This document shows, one piece after another, positions 40,188 through 49,069 of a stretch of 64,000 nucleotides of DNA. The stretch lies in NCBI RefSeq assembly GCF_025143825.1, contig NZ_CP083560.1, positions 1,426,001 through 1,490,000 on the forward strand. The letters are read 5' to 3'. The translations under genes were made by a program, and so were the position numbers. The stretch is from Sulfitobacter sp. S223. GTDB taxonomy: Bacteria; Pseudomonadota; Alphaproteobacteria; Rhodobacterales; Rhodobacteraceae. Position 1 is the first letter of the stretch; the number at the start of each line of letters is the position of its first letter. Below the pieces are notes generated by a model. It saw only the letters and a list, made by a program, of their open reading frames with translations, was not told the DNA's origin and did no database searches.

Positions 40188-41729
40188 TTAGTCTTTGGGA
40201 CGGTCCGCAAAGCTTAGCTCGATGAACGTCGGGGTGTGATCCCCAAGCCCGACAACCTTGTTGCCGCCACCACGGTTGTCATCACGGCGATCGTTGTTGC
40301 GTGTGTTTCCGCCACGTGACCGCGAACTGCGGCGTTCCGAGCTTTCTGGCTTTTGCTCTTCTTTGGGCGCTTCGGCCTTCTTTTCGGGGGCTGGTGGTGT
40401 ATCAGCTTTCTTCGCCGCAACAGGTTCATCCGCTTTTTCTGGCGCAGCTTTTGATTCTACCGGTTTAGGCGTTTCGCTGGTTTTGCGGCTGCGCGAGCGG
40501 GTGCGCTTTGGCTTTTCCTTCGTAGCGGCCTCTTTGGGCTCTTCGCTTGGCTTCTCGGTTTTCTCTGGCGATGCTTTGACGCCAAGCGGATTTTCCAGAC
40601 GCGGTATTTCCTTCTGGACGAGGCGTTCAACGTCTTCCAGGTTCTTTTCGTCGCGCGGCACGCAGATCATGATGGCTTTGCCATCGCGTCCTGCGCGGCC
40701 CGTACGACCAATGCGGTGCACATAGTCTTCGGCATGGCTTGGCACATCAAAGTTGAATACGTGGCTTACCGAAGGCACATCCAAACCGCGTGCGGCCACG
40801 TCAGAGGCGACAAGGAAGCGCAGATCGCCTGCGCGGAACCCGTCAAGTGTGCGCGTGCGCTGGCTCTGGTCCAGATCGCCGTGGATCGGCGCAGCATCAA
40901 GGCCGTATTTCTTCAAAGACTTGGCAACAGCGTCCACGTCCATCTTCCGGTTACAGAAAATGATGGCGTTTGTGCATTTATCGCCCTCGGCTTCGATCAG
41001 CGCACGCAGCAGTGCCCGCTTTTCGGTTGCTTCGCGGTCTTTGCGGGAGGCTTTGAACATCACCACGCCCTGCGTGATGTTTTCGGATGTCGTGGCCTGA
41101 CGGGCCATTTCGATCCGCTCAGGGTTGCTGAGGAAGGTGTTGGTGATCCGTTCGATCTCTGGCGCCATGGTCGCCGAGAAGAACAGCGTTTGGCGGGTAA
41201 AGGGAGTCAGGCCGAAGATGCGTTCGATATCGGGGATGAAGCCCATGTCGAGCATCCGGTCGGCTTCGTCGACGACCATGACCTTCACGTCTGTCAGGAT
41301 CAGTTTGCCACGCTCGTGGTGGTCAAGCAAACGACCGGGAGTGGCGATCAGAACGTCCACGCCTTTGTCGATCAGCTTGTCCTGCTCCTTGAACGAAACG
41401 CCACCGATCAGCAACGCTTTTGTCAGCTTGAGGTGTTTGGCGTAGGTGTCGAAGTTTTCGGCAACCTGTGCAGCTAGTTCGCGGGTTGGGCACAGCACAA
41501 GGCTGCGCGGCATACGCGCACGGGCGCGGCCACGGGCGAGCAGGGTAATCATCGGCAGAACGAAGCTGGCGGTTTTGCCGGTCCCCGTTTGTGCGATGCC
41601 CAATACGTCACGCCCCAAAAGAGCAGGGGGGATGGCGCCGGCCTGAATCGGTGTCGGGCTGTCATAGCCCGCTTCTTCGATGGCTTTGAGCACCTTGGTG
41701 TTCAGGTTCAGATCAGTAAATTTTGTCAT
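40188..41729 (-). CDS. DEAD-box RNA helicase (RhlE-like)
   Basis: ATP-dependent RNA helicase, 513 aa. Core motifs: AQTGTGKTASF (I), PTRELAAQ (Ia), VVDEADRMLDMGF (II), FFSATM (III), VASDVAARGLDVPSV and HRIGRTGRAGRDG (V, VI). The core ends near residue 375. The tail (about 380-513) is a low-complexity Lys/Glu/Pro region followed by an Arg/Ser/Gly/Asn-rich stretch (SERRSSRSRGGN), of the kind that binds RNA or drives assembly. RhlE is the nearest name by overall look. Convergent with rnj. Confidence 0.92.
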   Translation of the reverse strand: MTKFTDLNLNTKVLKAIEEAGYDSPTPIQAGAIPPALLGRDVLGIAQTGTGKTASFVLPMITLLARGRARARMPRSLVLCPTRELAAQVAENFDTYAKHLKLTKALLIGGVSFKEQDKLIDKGVDVLIATPGRLLDHHERGKLILTDVKVMVVDEADRMLDMGFIPDIERIFGLTPFTRQTLFFSATMAPEIERITNTFLSNPERIEMARQATTSENITQGVVMFKASRKDREATEKRALLRALIEAEGDKCTNAIIFCNRKMDVDAVAKSLKKYGLDAAPIHGDLDQSQRTRTLDGFRAGDLRFLVASDVAARGLDVPSVSHVFNFDVPSHAEDYVHRIGRTGRAGRDGKAIMICVPRDEKNLEDVERLVQKEIPRLENPLGVKASPEKTEKPSEEPKEAATKEKPKRTRSRSRKTSETPKPVESKAAPEKADEPVAAKKADTPPAPEKKAEAPKEEQKPESSERRSSRSRGGNTRNNDRRDDNRGGGNKVVGLGDHTPTFIELSFADRPKD

Positions 41730-41853
41730 GTGTATCCGTTAATTGCGGACACTCACTTGGCCCGCGGCAGCGTCTACGTCAGCCGGCATGGCCCAAAGGG
41801 CGGCATTCGCCGCGACATATCTGAGAAGCGCATACCAACTTGTGAGCGAAGCG

Positions 41854-42804
41854 TCAAATATTTGCGAAGTCTGGGAAATGTTTGGCCAAATCTGTGTCGA
41901 ATTGGAACGTCATGCGGTGCAGGTATCCGTGGCTATCCAGGCGTTCGCGCAGGGACGGTGTGTCGGCGCAAACTTCATCGAAAAAATGACGTAAGCCTGC
42001 CTCGCCGTCTTCTTCCTGAATAAGAGTGAACAGTTCGTGCGTGGTGATGCCACCCCTTTCGCGGCTTCGCGCGGGGCCCAAATCCGCACGATATGACCCT
42101 TCGCGGAAGCGGTAGGCGAAATGGCTGGACCAGCTATCCCAATCGGTCGCGTGAAAATGGGCAAGCTGGATATCGGGCATTTCGACGTGGTCGGGGTTGG
42201 TTTCGCCGTTCAGAAAGGCGTTGTGGATGCGAAACTTGATCCCTTCAATGCCGGTGCGGACGAAAATCTTGCCTGCAATATGGCTCAGAAATCCGCCTTT
42301 GAGGTGCTCACCAAAGGTCGGGTACAGGGACGCGACCGTCGCCTCGCGGTGGCGACCGGCAGGAATGAAGGTTTTAAAGGCGGCATCCTTTTGAGGGTCA
42401 CCGCCCGCCAATAGCTCCATCGGCCGCGCGCGCGCACATTGGACGGTGTCGGGCAGGGCCGAAAGGTGGGCCGAGATCTGTCCGGCGCTGACAAGAAACT
42501 CGTCCACATCAATATGGATAAGCCAGTCAACCTCCTGCGCCTTACGGTAAGCGCGGGTGGCATTAAAGGTCTGGCGCGGCTGGTGCATATCGGGCCGGGA
42601 CCCGTTGTGGCGCTTCCAGTATCCTTCATCGCAGCGAACGACGCGGCATTTTGGGTGGTTCCGCAATGCCTCCTGCGCCTCCGGATTTGCGACATCCAGA
42701 TAAATGTAGATACGGTGCGCACCCAATTGGAGATGGTAGGAAGCAAAGCGCAGGATCGTGGCCGTGTCGGCCTTGATCGTGGCGACTATGCCCCAAGTGG
42801 CCAT
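41854..42804 (-). CDS. Glycosyltransferase family 2-like protein
   Basis: A 316-residue probable GT-A enzyme. The opening GIVATIKADTATILRFASYHLQLGAHRIYIY and the DXD in LIHIDVDEFLVSAG match the same subgroup as the gene at 15996. The middle region has HIAGKIFVRTGIEGIKFRIHN and the end is rich in charged residues. Target unknown; no sugar-nucleotide genes are nearby. Its start lies one base after the prfC stop, so it is probably transcribed with prfC. Confidence 0.78.
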   Translation of the reverse strand: MATWGIVATIKADTATILRFASYHLQLGAHRIYIYLDVANPEAQEALRNHPKCRVVRCDEGYWKRHNGSRPDMHQPRQTFNATRAYRKAQEVDWLIHIDVDEFLVSAGQISAHLSALPDTVQCARARPMELLAGGDPQKDAAFKTFIPAGRHREATVASLYPTFGEHLKGGFLSHIAGKIFVRTGIEGIKFRIHNAFLNGETNPDHVEMPDIQLAHFHATDWDSWSSHFAYRFREGSYRADLGPARSRERGGITTHELFTLIQEEDGEAGLRHFFDEVCADTPSLRERLDSHGYLHRMTFQFDTDLAKHFPDFANI

Positions 42805-42805
42805 G

Positions 42806-44425
42806 CTAGACCATCATCTCTTTGGTGGCTGTCAGTTTGACGTCCGGATAGTCGCGATCGACGCGGTCAATGTCCCACTGAAGGCGCGTCAGGTAAACCA
42901 CATCGCCGTCATGGTCATGGGCGATATGTTGTTTGTTCGCTTCCATGAACTTGTCCACTGCCGCTTTCGGTCCGTTTACCCACCGTGCAGAGGTGAACTG
43001 TGATTGTTCAAAGCGCACGGGAAGCCCGTATTCCAGCTCAATCCGGCTGGCGAGCACTTCGAATTGCAGTTGCCCCACAACGCCAACAACAAAGCCGGAG
43101 CCGATAGAGGGTTTGAACACCTTTGCAGCGCCTTCTTCGGCAAACTGCATGAGCGCCTTTTCCAAGTGTTTGGATTTGAGCGGATCACCCGCGCGCACAC
43201 CTTGCAGCAATTCGGGCGCAAAAGAGGGGATGCCAGTGACGCGCAGCGCTTCGCCTTCTGTCAGCGTATCACCAATGCGCAGTTGGCCGTGGTTCGGGAT
43301 ACCGATGATGTCGCCTGCCCATGCTTCCTCTGCAAGTTCGCGGTCGGCGGCCAGAAACATCACCGGGCTGGCGATGGTCATCACCTTCTTGGTCCGCACA
43401 TGGGTGAGTTTCATACCCCGCTCAAAATGCCCTGAGGCAAGCCGGACGAAGGCAACGCGGTCGCGGTGCTTGGGGTCCATGTTGGCCTGTACCTTGAATA
43501 CAAAGCCTGTCACGTTCTTTTCCTCTGGCAGGATCTGGCGTGGCTCGGCTTTTTGGATTTGCGGTTCCGGGCCGAACATGGCGATGCCGTCCATCAGTTC
43601 CTTGACGCCAAAGCTGTTGATGGCAGAGCCGAACCAAATCGGGGTAAGTGATCCTTCGGCCATCAGTTCGGGATCAAGCGGTGGCATAAGCTCACGCACC
43701 ATCTCAAGGTCTTCCTTGAGCTTCTCCAATAGGTCGGCTGGAACATGTTCTGCCAGTTTCGGATCATCCAGACCTTCGATCTTGATGCTTTCCGAAACCT
43801 TGTTGCGGTCTGCCCGGTCCATCAGCTCCAACCGGTCGCGCAGGATGTCATAGCAGCCGACGAAATCGCGGCCCACACCGATGGGCCAACTGGCAGGGGT
43901 CACATCAATCGCAAGGTTTTGCTGGATTTCGTCGATAATCTCAAAGACGTCGCGGCTTTCGCGATCCATCTTGTTACAAAAGGTCAGGATCGGCAGGTCG
44001 CGCATCCGGCAGACCTCGAACAGCTTTTGGGTCTGGCTTTCCACACCTTTCGCACCGTCGATCACCATCACGGCAGCATCCACCGCCGTCAGCGTACGGT
44101 AGGTGTCTTCCGAGAAATCGGAGTGGCCGGGTGTGTCCACCAGATTGAACCGGTAATTCTTGTCGTGGCCCTGATAATCAAACGACATGGCCGAGGCCGA
44201 GACGGAAATGCCGCGGTCTTTCTCCATCGCCATAAAGTCAGAGCGGGTGCGCCGTGCCTCACCTTTTGCGCGAACTTGGCCCGCCATCTGGATCGCACCA
44301 CCGAACAACAGGAACTTTTCCGTCAGTGTGGTCTTGCCGGCGTCAGGGTGGCTGATGATCGCAAAGGTACGCCGCCGCGCGATTTCTGCAGGAAGTTCAG
44401 GGCGATTATTTTGATTGTCCAGCAT
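42806..44425 (-). CDS. prfC: Peptide chain release factor 3
   Basis: Translational GTPase that recycles RF1/RF2 after termination. 539 aa. GTPase motifs: SHPDAGKTTLTEK (G1), ISVSASAMSF (G2 region), DTPGHSDFSEDTYRT (G3) and CNKMDRES (G4). The C-terminal part has QLQFEVLASRIELEYGLPV. Length and motifs separate it from EF-G. Confidence 0.97.
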   Translation of the reverse strand: MLDNQNNRPELPAEIARRRTFAIISHPDAGKTTLTEKFLLFGGAIQMAGQVRAKGEARRTRSDFMAMEKDRGISVSASAMSFDYQGHDKNYRFNLVDTPGHSDFSEDTYRTLTAVDAAVMVIDGAKGVESQTQKLFEVCRMRDLPILTFCNKMDRESRDVFEIIDEIQQNLAIDVTPASWPIGVGRDFVGCYDILRDRLELMDRADRNKVSESIKIEGLDDPKLAEHVPADLLEKLKEDLEMVRELMPPLDPELMAEGSLTPIWFGSAINSFGVKELMDGIAMFGPEPQIQKAEPRQILPEEKNVTGFVFKVQANMDPKHRDRVAFVRLASGHFERGMKLTHVRTKKVMTIASPVMFLAADRELAEEAWAGDIIGIPNHGQLRIGDTLTEGEALRVTGIPSFAPELLQGVRAGDPLKSKHLEKALMQFAEEGAAKVFKPSIGSGFVVGVVGQLQFEVLASRIELEYGLPVRFEQSQFTSARWVNGPKAAVDKFMEANKQHIAHDHDGDVVYLTRLQWDIDRVDRDYPDVKLTATKEMMV

Positions 44426-44526
44426 GTTACGGCGTGTTCCTGATGTGATTTCGGGGGCGGCTTAATGACAAGCCGCGCTCGGCGTTTGGGCGCTACACAT
44501 ACCCTAGATACGCGTCAAGGCAAGCC

Positions 44527-45537
44527 TCAGCGCCCGGAAGCTTTTTTGAGAAGATCGGCCGCGTCCGGACGCTTTAGCAATCCTTCGTTAACATCCAGTC
44601 CCGCGTGCGGCAGGTCGGAGTGACCGGGTACGTGCCGCCCAAGTCTTTCCGAAAGATCGTGCGGAAGAACGGGGCGGGTCCTGCTGTCGATCAGCATGGA
44701 TTCCGCTGCAATACCTTCGGCATATATGATCTGGTGGCTGTCGAACAAAAGTTGAAAATAGTCGACGAACCCGCCCTCTGAGACTTTGACAGTTGTGCCA
44801 TTCACCAAATGTCGTGCTTTCACCAAAAGCTCTGCGCGGCCGGCGCCCAATTCATCGGTGCGTTGATAGATAAAGAGCCGGTGATCGGGGCTGACCAGCA
44901 GGTCTTCGCTGTTGTTTAACGTACCTGCAGCGATGCGGATGGGCGCAAATTCCCCTACTGCACGGGTGGTTGAGCTGCCAATCCAGCGCAATGTTTGCAC
45001 ACCGTCATCACGCGTGAGGATACGATCCCCGATTTTGAGGTCTTCGACGGGGCACTGTGCGCCGGATGCCAGCGTGATGTGGGTGCCACGGGTAAAACTA
45101 ACACAAGCGACCTGCGCGAATTTCGTATGGGCTGTCTCGTGGTCTATCCCGACAAGGCGATATTCGACATTGGATACAAGCGCAGTAAAAGGTAGCAGGT
45201 AGACCTGCGCCACATCCCCAAGCTCATCTACCTCGACCAGCAACAAGGCATCATTGATGCTGCTGTCGGGCGACATAAATGTCAGCGCACTATCGAGGTG
45301 GACCACCGCACCGGGGGTGCCGATTTTTGTATCTAACCCAATGGAAAAGCTGGCATCGTCGCGCGCAATCAGCGACAGGCGCGCAGGCTCTGCGCCAAAT
45401 TCCAGCTCATATACATCGTCAAGAATAAGCTCGCTTGCGAAAGACAGCAGATCACCCATGTTGGCGCCATCCGTCGCGCGGAACTGATCAGCGACAAATA
45501 CTGGAACGCTTTGGGATGAAAGGGAGCCTGTGGACAT
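44527..45537 (-). CDS. Hint (hedgehog/intein) domain protein
   Basis: 336 aa. The N-terminal half is a beta-rich region of unknown type, possibly a short secretion or adhesin module. A Hint domain follows at about residues 145-290: Cys145 in ACVSFTRGTHI, then CPVEDLKIGDRILTRDDG, LRWIG and VSPDHRLFI. This type is abundant in roseobacters, usually at the end of RTX-like or secreted proteins. The Cys that would begin self-splicing or cleavage is present. The intein C-terminal His-Asn is not seen, so autoprocessing without splicing, as in hedgehog, is the more likely activity. The start at 45537 is chosen over an upstream ATG at 45660. Confidence 0.82.
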   Translation of the reverse strand: MSTGSLSSQSVPVFVADQFRATDGANMGDLLSFASELILDDVYELEFGAEPARLSLIARDDASFSIGLDTKIGTPGAVVHLDSALTFMSPDSSINDALLLVEVDELGDVAQVYLLPFTALVSNVEYRLVGIDHETAHTKFAQVACVSFTRGTHITLASGAQCPVEDLKIGDRILTRDDGVQTLRWIGSSTTRAVGEFAPIRIAAGTLNNSEDLLVSPDHRLFIYQRTDELGAGRAELLVKARHLVNGTTVKVSEGGFVDYFQLLFDSHQIIYAEGIAAESMLIDSRTRPVLPHDLSERLGRHVPGHSDLPHAGLDVNEGLLKRPDAADLLKKASGR

Positions 45538-45675
45538 ATGAGAGCCTTTTTGACCTCTGGTTTTATGTTTCGGTACATTAGAATTGTGGCAGCGTGCGGT
45601 CAATCTGGCGGTGTTTTGCTGGCACACCTTTGCGGGCTGCGATAGCACAGACACAGACATTCAGGGAGAGAGCAT

Positions 45676-46455
45676 ATGGATCTTGGGATCAAGGGCAAAA
45701 AAGCACTGGTTTGTGCATCGTCGAAAGGATTGGGGCTGGGCTGTGCCGAGAATCTGGCAGCAGCAGGCGTTGACCTCATTATGAATGCGCGCGGCGCAGA
45801 GGCGCTTGAGGCTGCTGCAGAGCGGCTGCGTAAAAAGTACGGGGTGAATATCACGACGGTCGTCGCCGATGTGGCTACACAAGAGGGGCAGGCGGCTGTA
45901 ATTGAAGCCGCGCAAGGCGTTGATATTCTGGTTAATAACGCTGGTGGACCACCTCCCGGTATGTGGACGGATTGGGACCGCGAAGATTTTATTAAAGCGC
46001 TGGATGCCAACATGCTGGCGCCCATCGCGCTGATCAAAGCGCTGGTGCCTGCGATGATGGAAAAGGGCTGGGGACGTGTGGTCAACATCACGTCGCAATC
46101 GGTGCGTGCGCCTATCGGTGTGCTGGGGCTGAGCAACTCTGCGCGCACGGGCCTGACAGGATACGTGGCGGGAACCAGCCGTCAGGTGGCGGGCAAGGGT
46201 GTGACAATCAACAATCTGTTGCCCGGCATCCATGCGACCGACCGCGCTGATGCTTTGGACGGTGCAGTTGTTGCCGCGCGCAATATCTCGCTTGAGGATG
46301 CGCGCGCCGAACGCGCGGCGGGTATTCCAGCGGGCCGGTATGGCACGGCGGATGAATTCGGCGCTGCCTGCGCCTTTTTGTGTTCGCAACATGCCGGCTT
46401 TATCGTGGGGCAGTCGATCCTGCTCGACGGTGGTGCGACGAACCTAACCATGTAA
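45676..46455 (+). CDS. SDR family oxidoreductase with altered catalytic motif
   Basis: 259-residue Rossmann protein of the short-chain dehydrogenase type. The nucleotide motif ASSKGLGLGCAENLA and NNAGGPPPGMW (the NNAG element) are intact. The usual Tyr-X3-Lys active site is replaced: the segment after VVNITSQSVRAP reads LSNSARTGLTGY, with Asn/Ser and Arg in the Tyr and Lys positions. This matches a recognised divergent group often annotated 3-oxoacyl-ACP reductase. The substrate is unknown and a reductase role should not be assumed. GGGAGAG precedes the ATG; the stop overlaps the next start by one base (TAATG). Confidence 0.85.
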   Translation: MDLGIKGKKALVCASSKGLGLGCAENLAAAGVDLIMNARGAEALEAAAERLRKKYGVNITTVVADVATQEGQAAVIEAAQGVDILVNNAGGPPPGMWTDWDREDFIKALDANMLAPIALIKALVPAMMEKGWGRVVNITSQSVRAPIGVLGLSNSARTGLTGYVAGTSRQVAGKGVTINNLLPGIHATDRADALDGAVVAARNISLEDARAERAAGIPAGRYGTADEFGAACAFLCSQHAGFIVGQSILLDGGATNLTM

Positions 46456-47576
46456 TGGTGGGAAAAACCCTGTTGAAAGACCAGCTGTTCAACGCCGAAA
46501 GCGTTGGGCAGCTGGCAGCAGAATACGCCGCTGCGCTACCTGATTTCGACGCGGATCGCTTCGTGACAGAGGCGTTGTCCGGATTTGCGGAGCGTGAGTT
46601 GATGGCGCGCATGGCCTGGATGGCGGATTGTCTCGAAGGCCAATTGGCAGCAGACTTTCCGACCATGGCTGCGCAACTGCAAGCGGCCCTGCCACCGCGG
46701 CTTGACCCTTCACAAACCGATGACGACTTTGGTCGTTTCATCCACGCGCTTCCGGGTATTCTGGCTGTGCGCCACGGGCTTGAGGATCATCGCCCGCGCG
46801 CAATGGCGCTGCTTTATGAGGCAACGCAGCGATTTTCGATGGAGTTCTACATCCGGCCGTTTCTAAACCGATGGCCCGAAGAGACGCTTGCCGATTTGGC
46901 CGTCTGGGCGCACGACGACAATTATCACGTGCGTCGGCTGGTTAGTGAGGGAACGCGCCCGCGTCTGCCCTGGGCCCAAGGCATCGGATTAGCGCCAGAG
47001 CAGACTTTGTCTTTGCTTGATGTGCTTTGCGCAGACCATGCGCGTTTTGTGACCCGTTCGGTTGCAAATCATCTCAATGACCTAAGCAAGATAGTTCCGG
47101 ATCAGGTGTTGAACCGCCTTGCCATTTGGCGTGACGAAGGCAGGCAAACCGTGAAAGAACTGGACTGGATGAGGCGACATGCACTGCGCAGTTTGATCAA
47201 GCAGGGCCATGGCGGTGCGATGGCGGCACTAGGATATCATGCCGATGTGCCGGTGACCGGCCGGATCATACTCGGACAGAACTGCGTTGCTATAGGCGAA
47301 GCACTCGAATTCGAGGTCGAGCTGATGAGCGAGGCAGACATTCCCGTGCTTGTCGATTACCGGATTGGCTTTGCTCGCACTTCTGGCAAAACTTCTGAGA
47401 AAGTGTTCAAACTCAAGACGGCAAAGATGGCGGCGGACAAACCTTTGAGGCTGGTCAAAAGGCATGTTTTCAAAGCGGCGGCGACAACCTTTACCCTGTA
47501 CGCGGGCGCCCACAGCATCACTGTACAAGTCAATGGCCGTGATGTTGCGACTGCCGCATTTCATTTAATGGACTGA
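46455..47576 (+). CDS. DNA alkylation repair protein (AlkD/AlkC-like)
   Basis: 373 aa, mostly helical HEAT-like repeats: LAVWAHDDNYHVRRLVSEGTRPRLPW is the characteristic segment of the AlkD/AlkC family of DNA glycosylases that remove alkylated bases. The C-terminal 100 residues, starting near VPVTGRIILGQN, are beta-rich and end with TFTLYAGAHSITVQVNGRD. This addition resembles an immunoglobulin-like module seen in AlkC-type proteins. It is translated in overlap with the SDR gene. Enzyme activity is inferred from the family. Confidence 0.8.
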   Translation: MVGKTLLKDQLFNAESVGQLAAEYAAALPDFDADRFVTEALSGFAERELMARMAWMADCLEGQLAADFPTMAAQLQAALPPRLDPSQTDDDFGRFIHALPGILAVRHGLEDHRPRAMALLYEATQRFSMEFYIRPFLNRWPEETLADLAVWAHDDNYHVRRLVSEGTRPRLPWAQGIGLAPEQTLSLLDVLCADHARFVTRSVANHLNDLSKIVPDQVLNRLAIWRDEGRQTVKELDWMRRHALRSLIKQGHGGAMAALGYHADVPVTGRIILGQNCVAIGEALEFEVELMSEADIPVLVDYRIGFARTSGKTSEKVFKLKTAKMAADKPLRLVKRHVFKAAATTFTLYAGAHSITVQVNGRDVATAAFHLMD

Positions 47577-47675
47577 AATGCCCTTCACATATATGACAAC
47601 TCGGCTGATTTGGGATAGCTGGCTGACAGCGGCTGTCGTAACCATATCGCATGTTGTGTTTAAGAGAGTACCGCC

Positions 47676-49031
47676 ATGCATCCCGCTGTTCTGATCGTCG
47701 TATTCGGTTTCATCATTGCCGCCTCGCTACTAGCCGCGCCGCGCCGCGCGAGCGTTGAGGGTTTCTTTGGCGGGCAAAGCGCGCGAGGCAATGCGCCGGG
47801 GCTTTGGGTGCTGGTCCTCAGTCAGGTGACGACGTGGATTTTCGCGCGCAGTCTGATGAATGCCGCGATCCTCGGTTATTATAATGGCATCGCCGGAACG
47901 TTGGCATATGCGGCCTATTATGCGTCCTTCCTGACGGGCGGCTTCATTGTGGACCGCCTGCGCGAAAGCGGCGCTGTGTCGGTGCAGGATTGGCTTGGCG
48001 CGCGGTTTGGAGGGGCAGGTAACGGGTGTTACAACTTCGTAATCGCGCTGCGCTTGTTGTCAGAGGTGTTTGCCAACCTCGTAGTTGTCGGTCTGATCTT
48101 CAACGCGGTACTTGCAGGTAGTGGGACCACCGCGATCTGGATCGTGGCGATGCTGGGGTTGGCCTATTCTGCGTGGGGTGGGCTGAGCGCTGCTTTGCGT
48201 ACCGACGTGGTGCAAATGCTGGTGTTCTTGGCCGTGTTCGGGATCGCATTTGTCGCGCTTGTCACTGCGCCCGCTTTTGATCTGGCTGCTGTTGTCACCG
48301 CCGAGGGGACGGCGGGAAATTACAACGGATGGATTCTTTTGGCGGTGGCCGCACTTCAGGTGTTCAGCTATCCCGCGCATGATCCCGTTATGATGGACCG
48401 TGGTTTCATCGCAGACCGCGCTACGACACGGGCCTCATTTTTGCATGCCTTCTGGATCAGCACGCTGTGTATCATCGGGTTTGGCTTTTTCGGCATTCAG
48501 GCCGCGCTGTCAGGCGCTTCCTATGAAGGAGAGCTGATTGGCACATGGGCAGCGATGTTTCCGTCATGGGTATTTATACTGCTGATGATTTCGCTTCTTG
48601 TCTCGGCGCTGAGCACGCTTGATTCCGCGCTCAGCTCTGCTGCGCGGCTGGTTGTCGAAGAAGGCGGTCTGCCACGTACCTTGCTGGCGGGGCGGTTGGT
48701 AATGGTCGTGTTCATGCTGGCCGGTACGCTGTTGACGCTTTGGGGTAACGCGACGCTTTTTGATGCAGTGGCGGTCAGCGGCACTGCCTCCATGTTTTTA
48801 ACGCCGGTGCTGGTTGTCGGGTTGGTGATGGGGCGGCCCATTGCGCTGTGGGCCTATCTGGTGGCCTTTGGCGCGGCGATGGTTGGTGCGTTCATCTATT
48901 TTGCGCGCAGTTGGGATGCCGTGACACCTTGGCTGTTCGAGGGACACAAATACGAGCAGTTATTGTTGATCTGTGTGGTCGTTCTTGTGACCGGTTTTGC
49001 GGCGGTGCTTGCAGGGGCGCGTCGGCGCTGA
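47676..49031 (+). CDS. Sodium:solute symporter family protein
   Basis: 451 aa with about 13 hydrophobic segments, matching the sodium:solute symporter (SSS) fold; DRGFIADRATTRASF lies in the region after helix 6 and SLLVSALSTLDSALSSAARLVVEEG matches the helix 8-9 region with the conserved Ser pairs near the sodium site. The substrate is not predictable. Inner membrane. The upstream gap has a short inverted repeat (GACAGC-G-GCTGTC at 47625). It is followed closely by an ABC ATPase gene. Confidence 0.87.
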   Translation: MHPAVLIVVFGFIIAASLLAAPRRASVEGFFGGQSARGNAPGLWVLVLSQVTTWIFARSLMNAAILGYYNGIAGTLAYAAYYASFLTGGFIVDRLRESGAVSVQDWLGARFGGAGNGCYNFVIALRLLSEVFANLVVVGLIFNAVLAGSGTTAIWIVAMLGLAYSAWGGLSAALRTDVVQMLVFLAVFGIAFVALVTAPAFDLAAVVTAEGTAGNYNGWILLAVAALQVFSYPAHDPVMMDRGFIADRATTRASFLHAFWISTLCIIGFGFFGIQAALSGASYEGELIGTWAAMFPSWVFILLMISLLVSALSTLDSALSSAARLVVEEGGLPRTLLAGRLVMVVFMLAGTLLTLWGNATLFDAVAVSGTASMFLTPVLVVGLVMGRPIALWAYLVAFGAAMVGAFIYFARSWDAVTPWLFEGHKYEQLLLICVVVLVTGFAAVLAGARRR

Positions 49032-49069
49032 TAGCAGCTATCCGACAGAAATGATCGGATTAGCCAGTC

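Noticed and set aside
44457-44476. Hairpin GCGGCTT-N6-AAGCCGC between prfC and the Hint gene
   Set aside because: A 7-bp stem without a T-run on the minus strand; terminator status cannot be supported.
47625-47637. Inverted repeat GACAGC-G-GCTGTC upstream of the symporter
   Set aside because: Only 6 bp per arm with no promoter elements placed around it; chance occurrence is possible.
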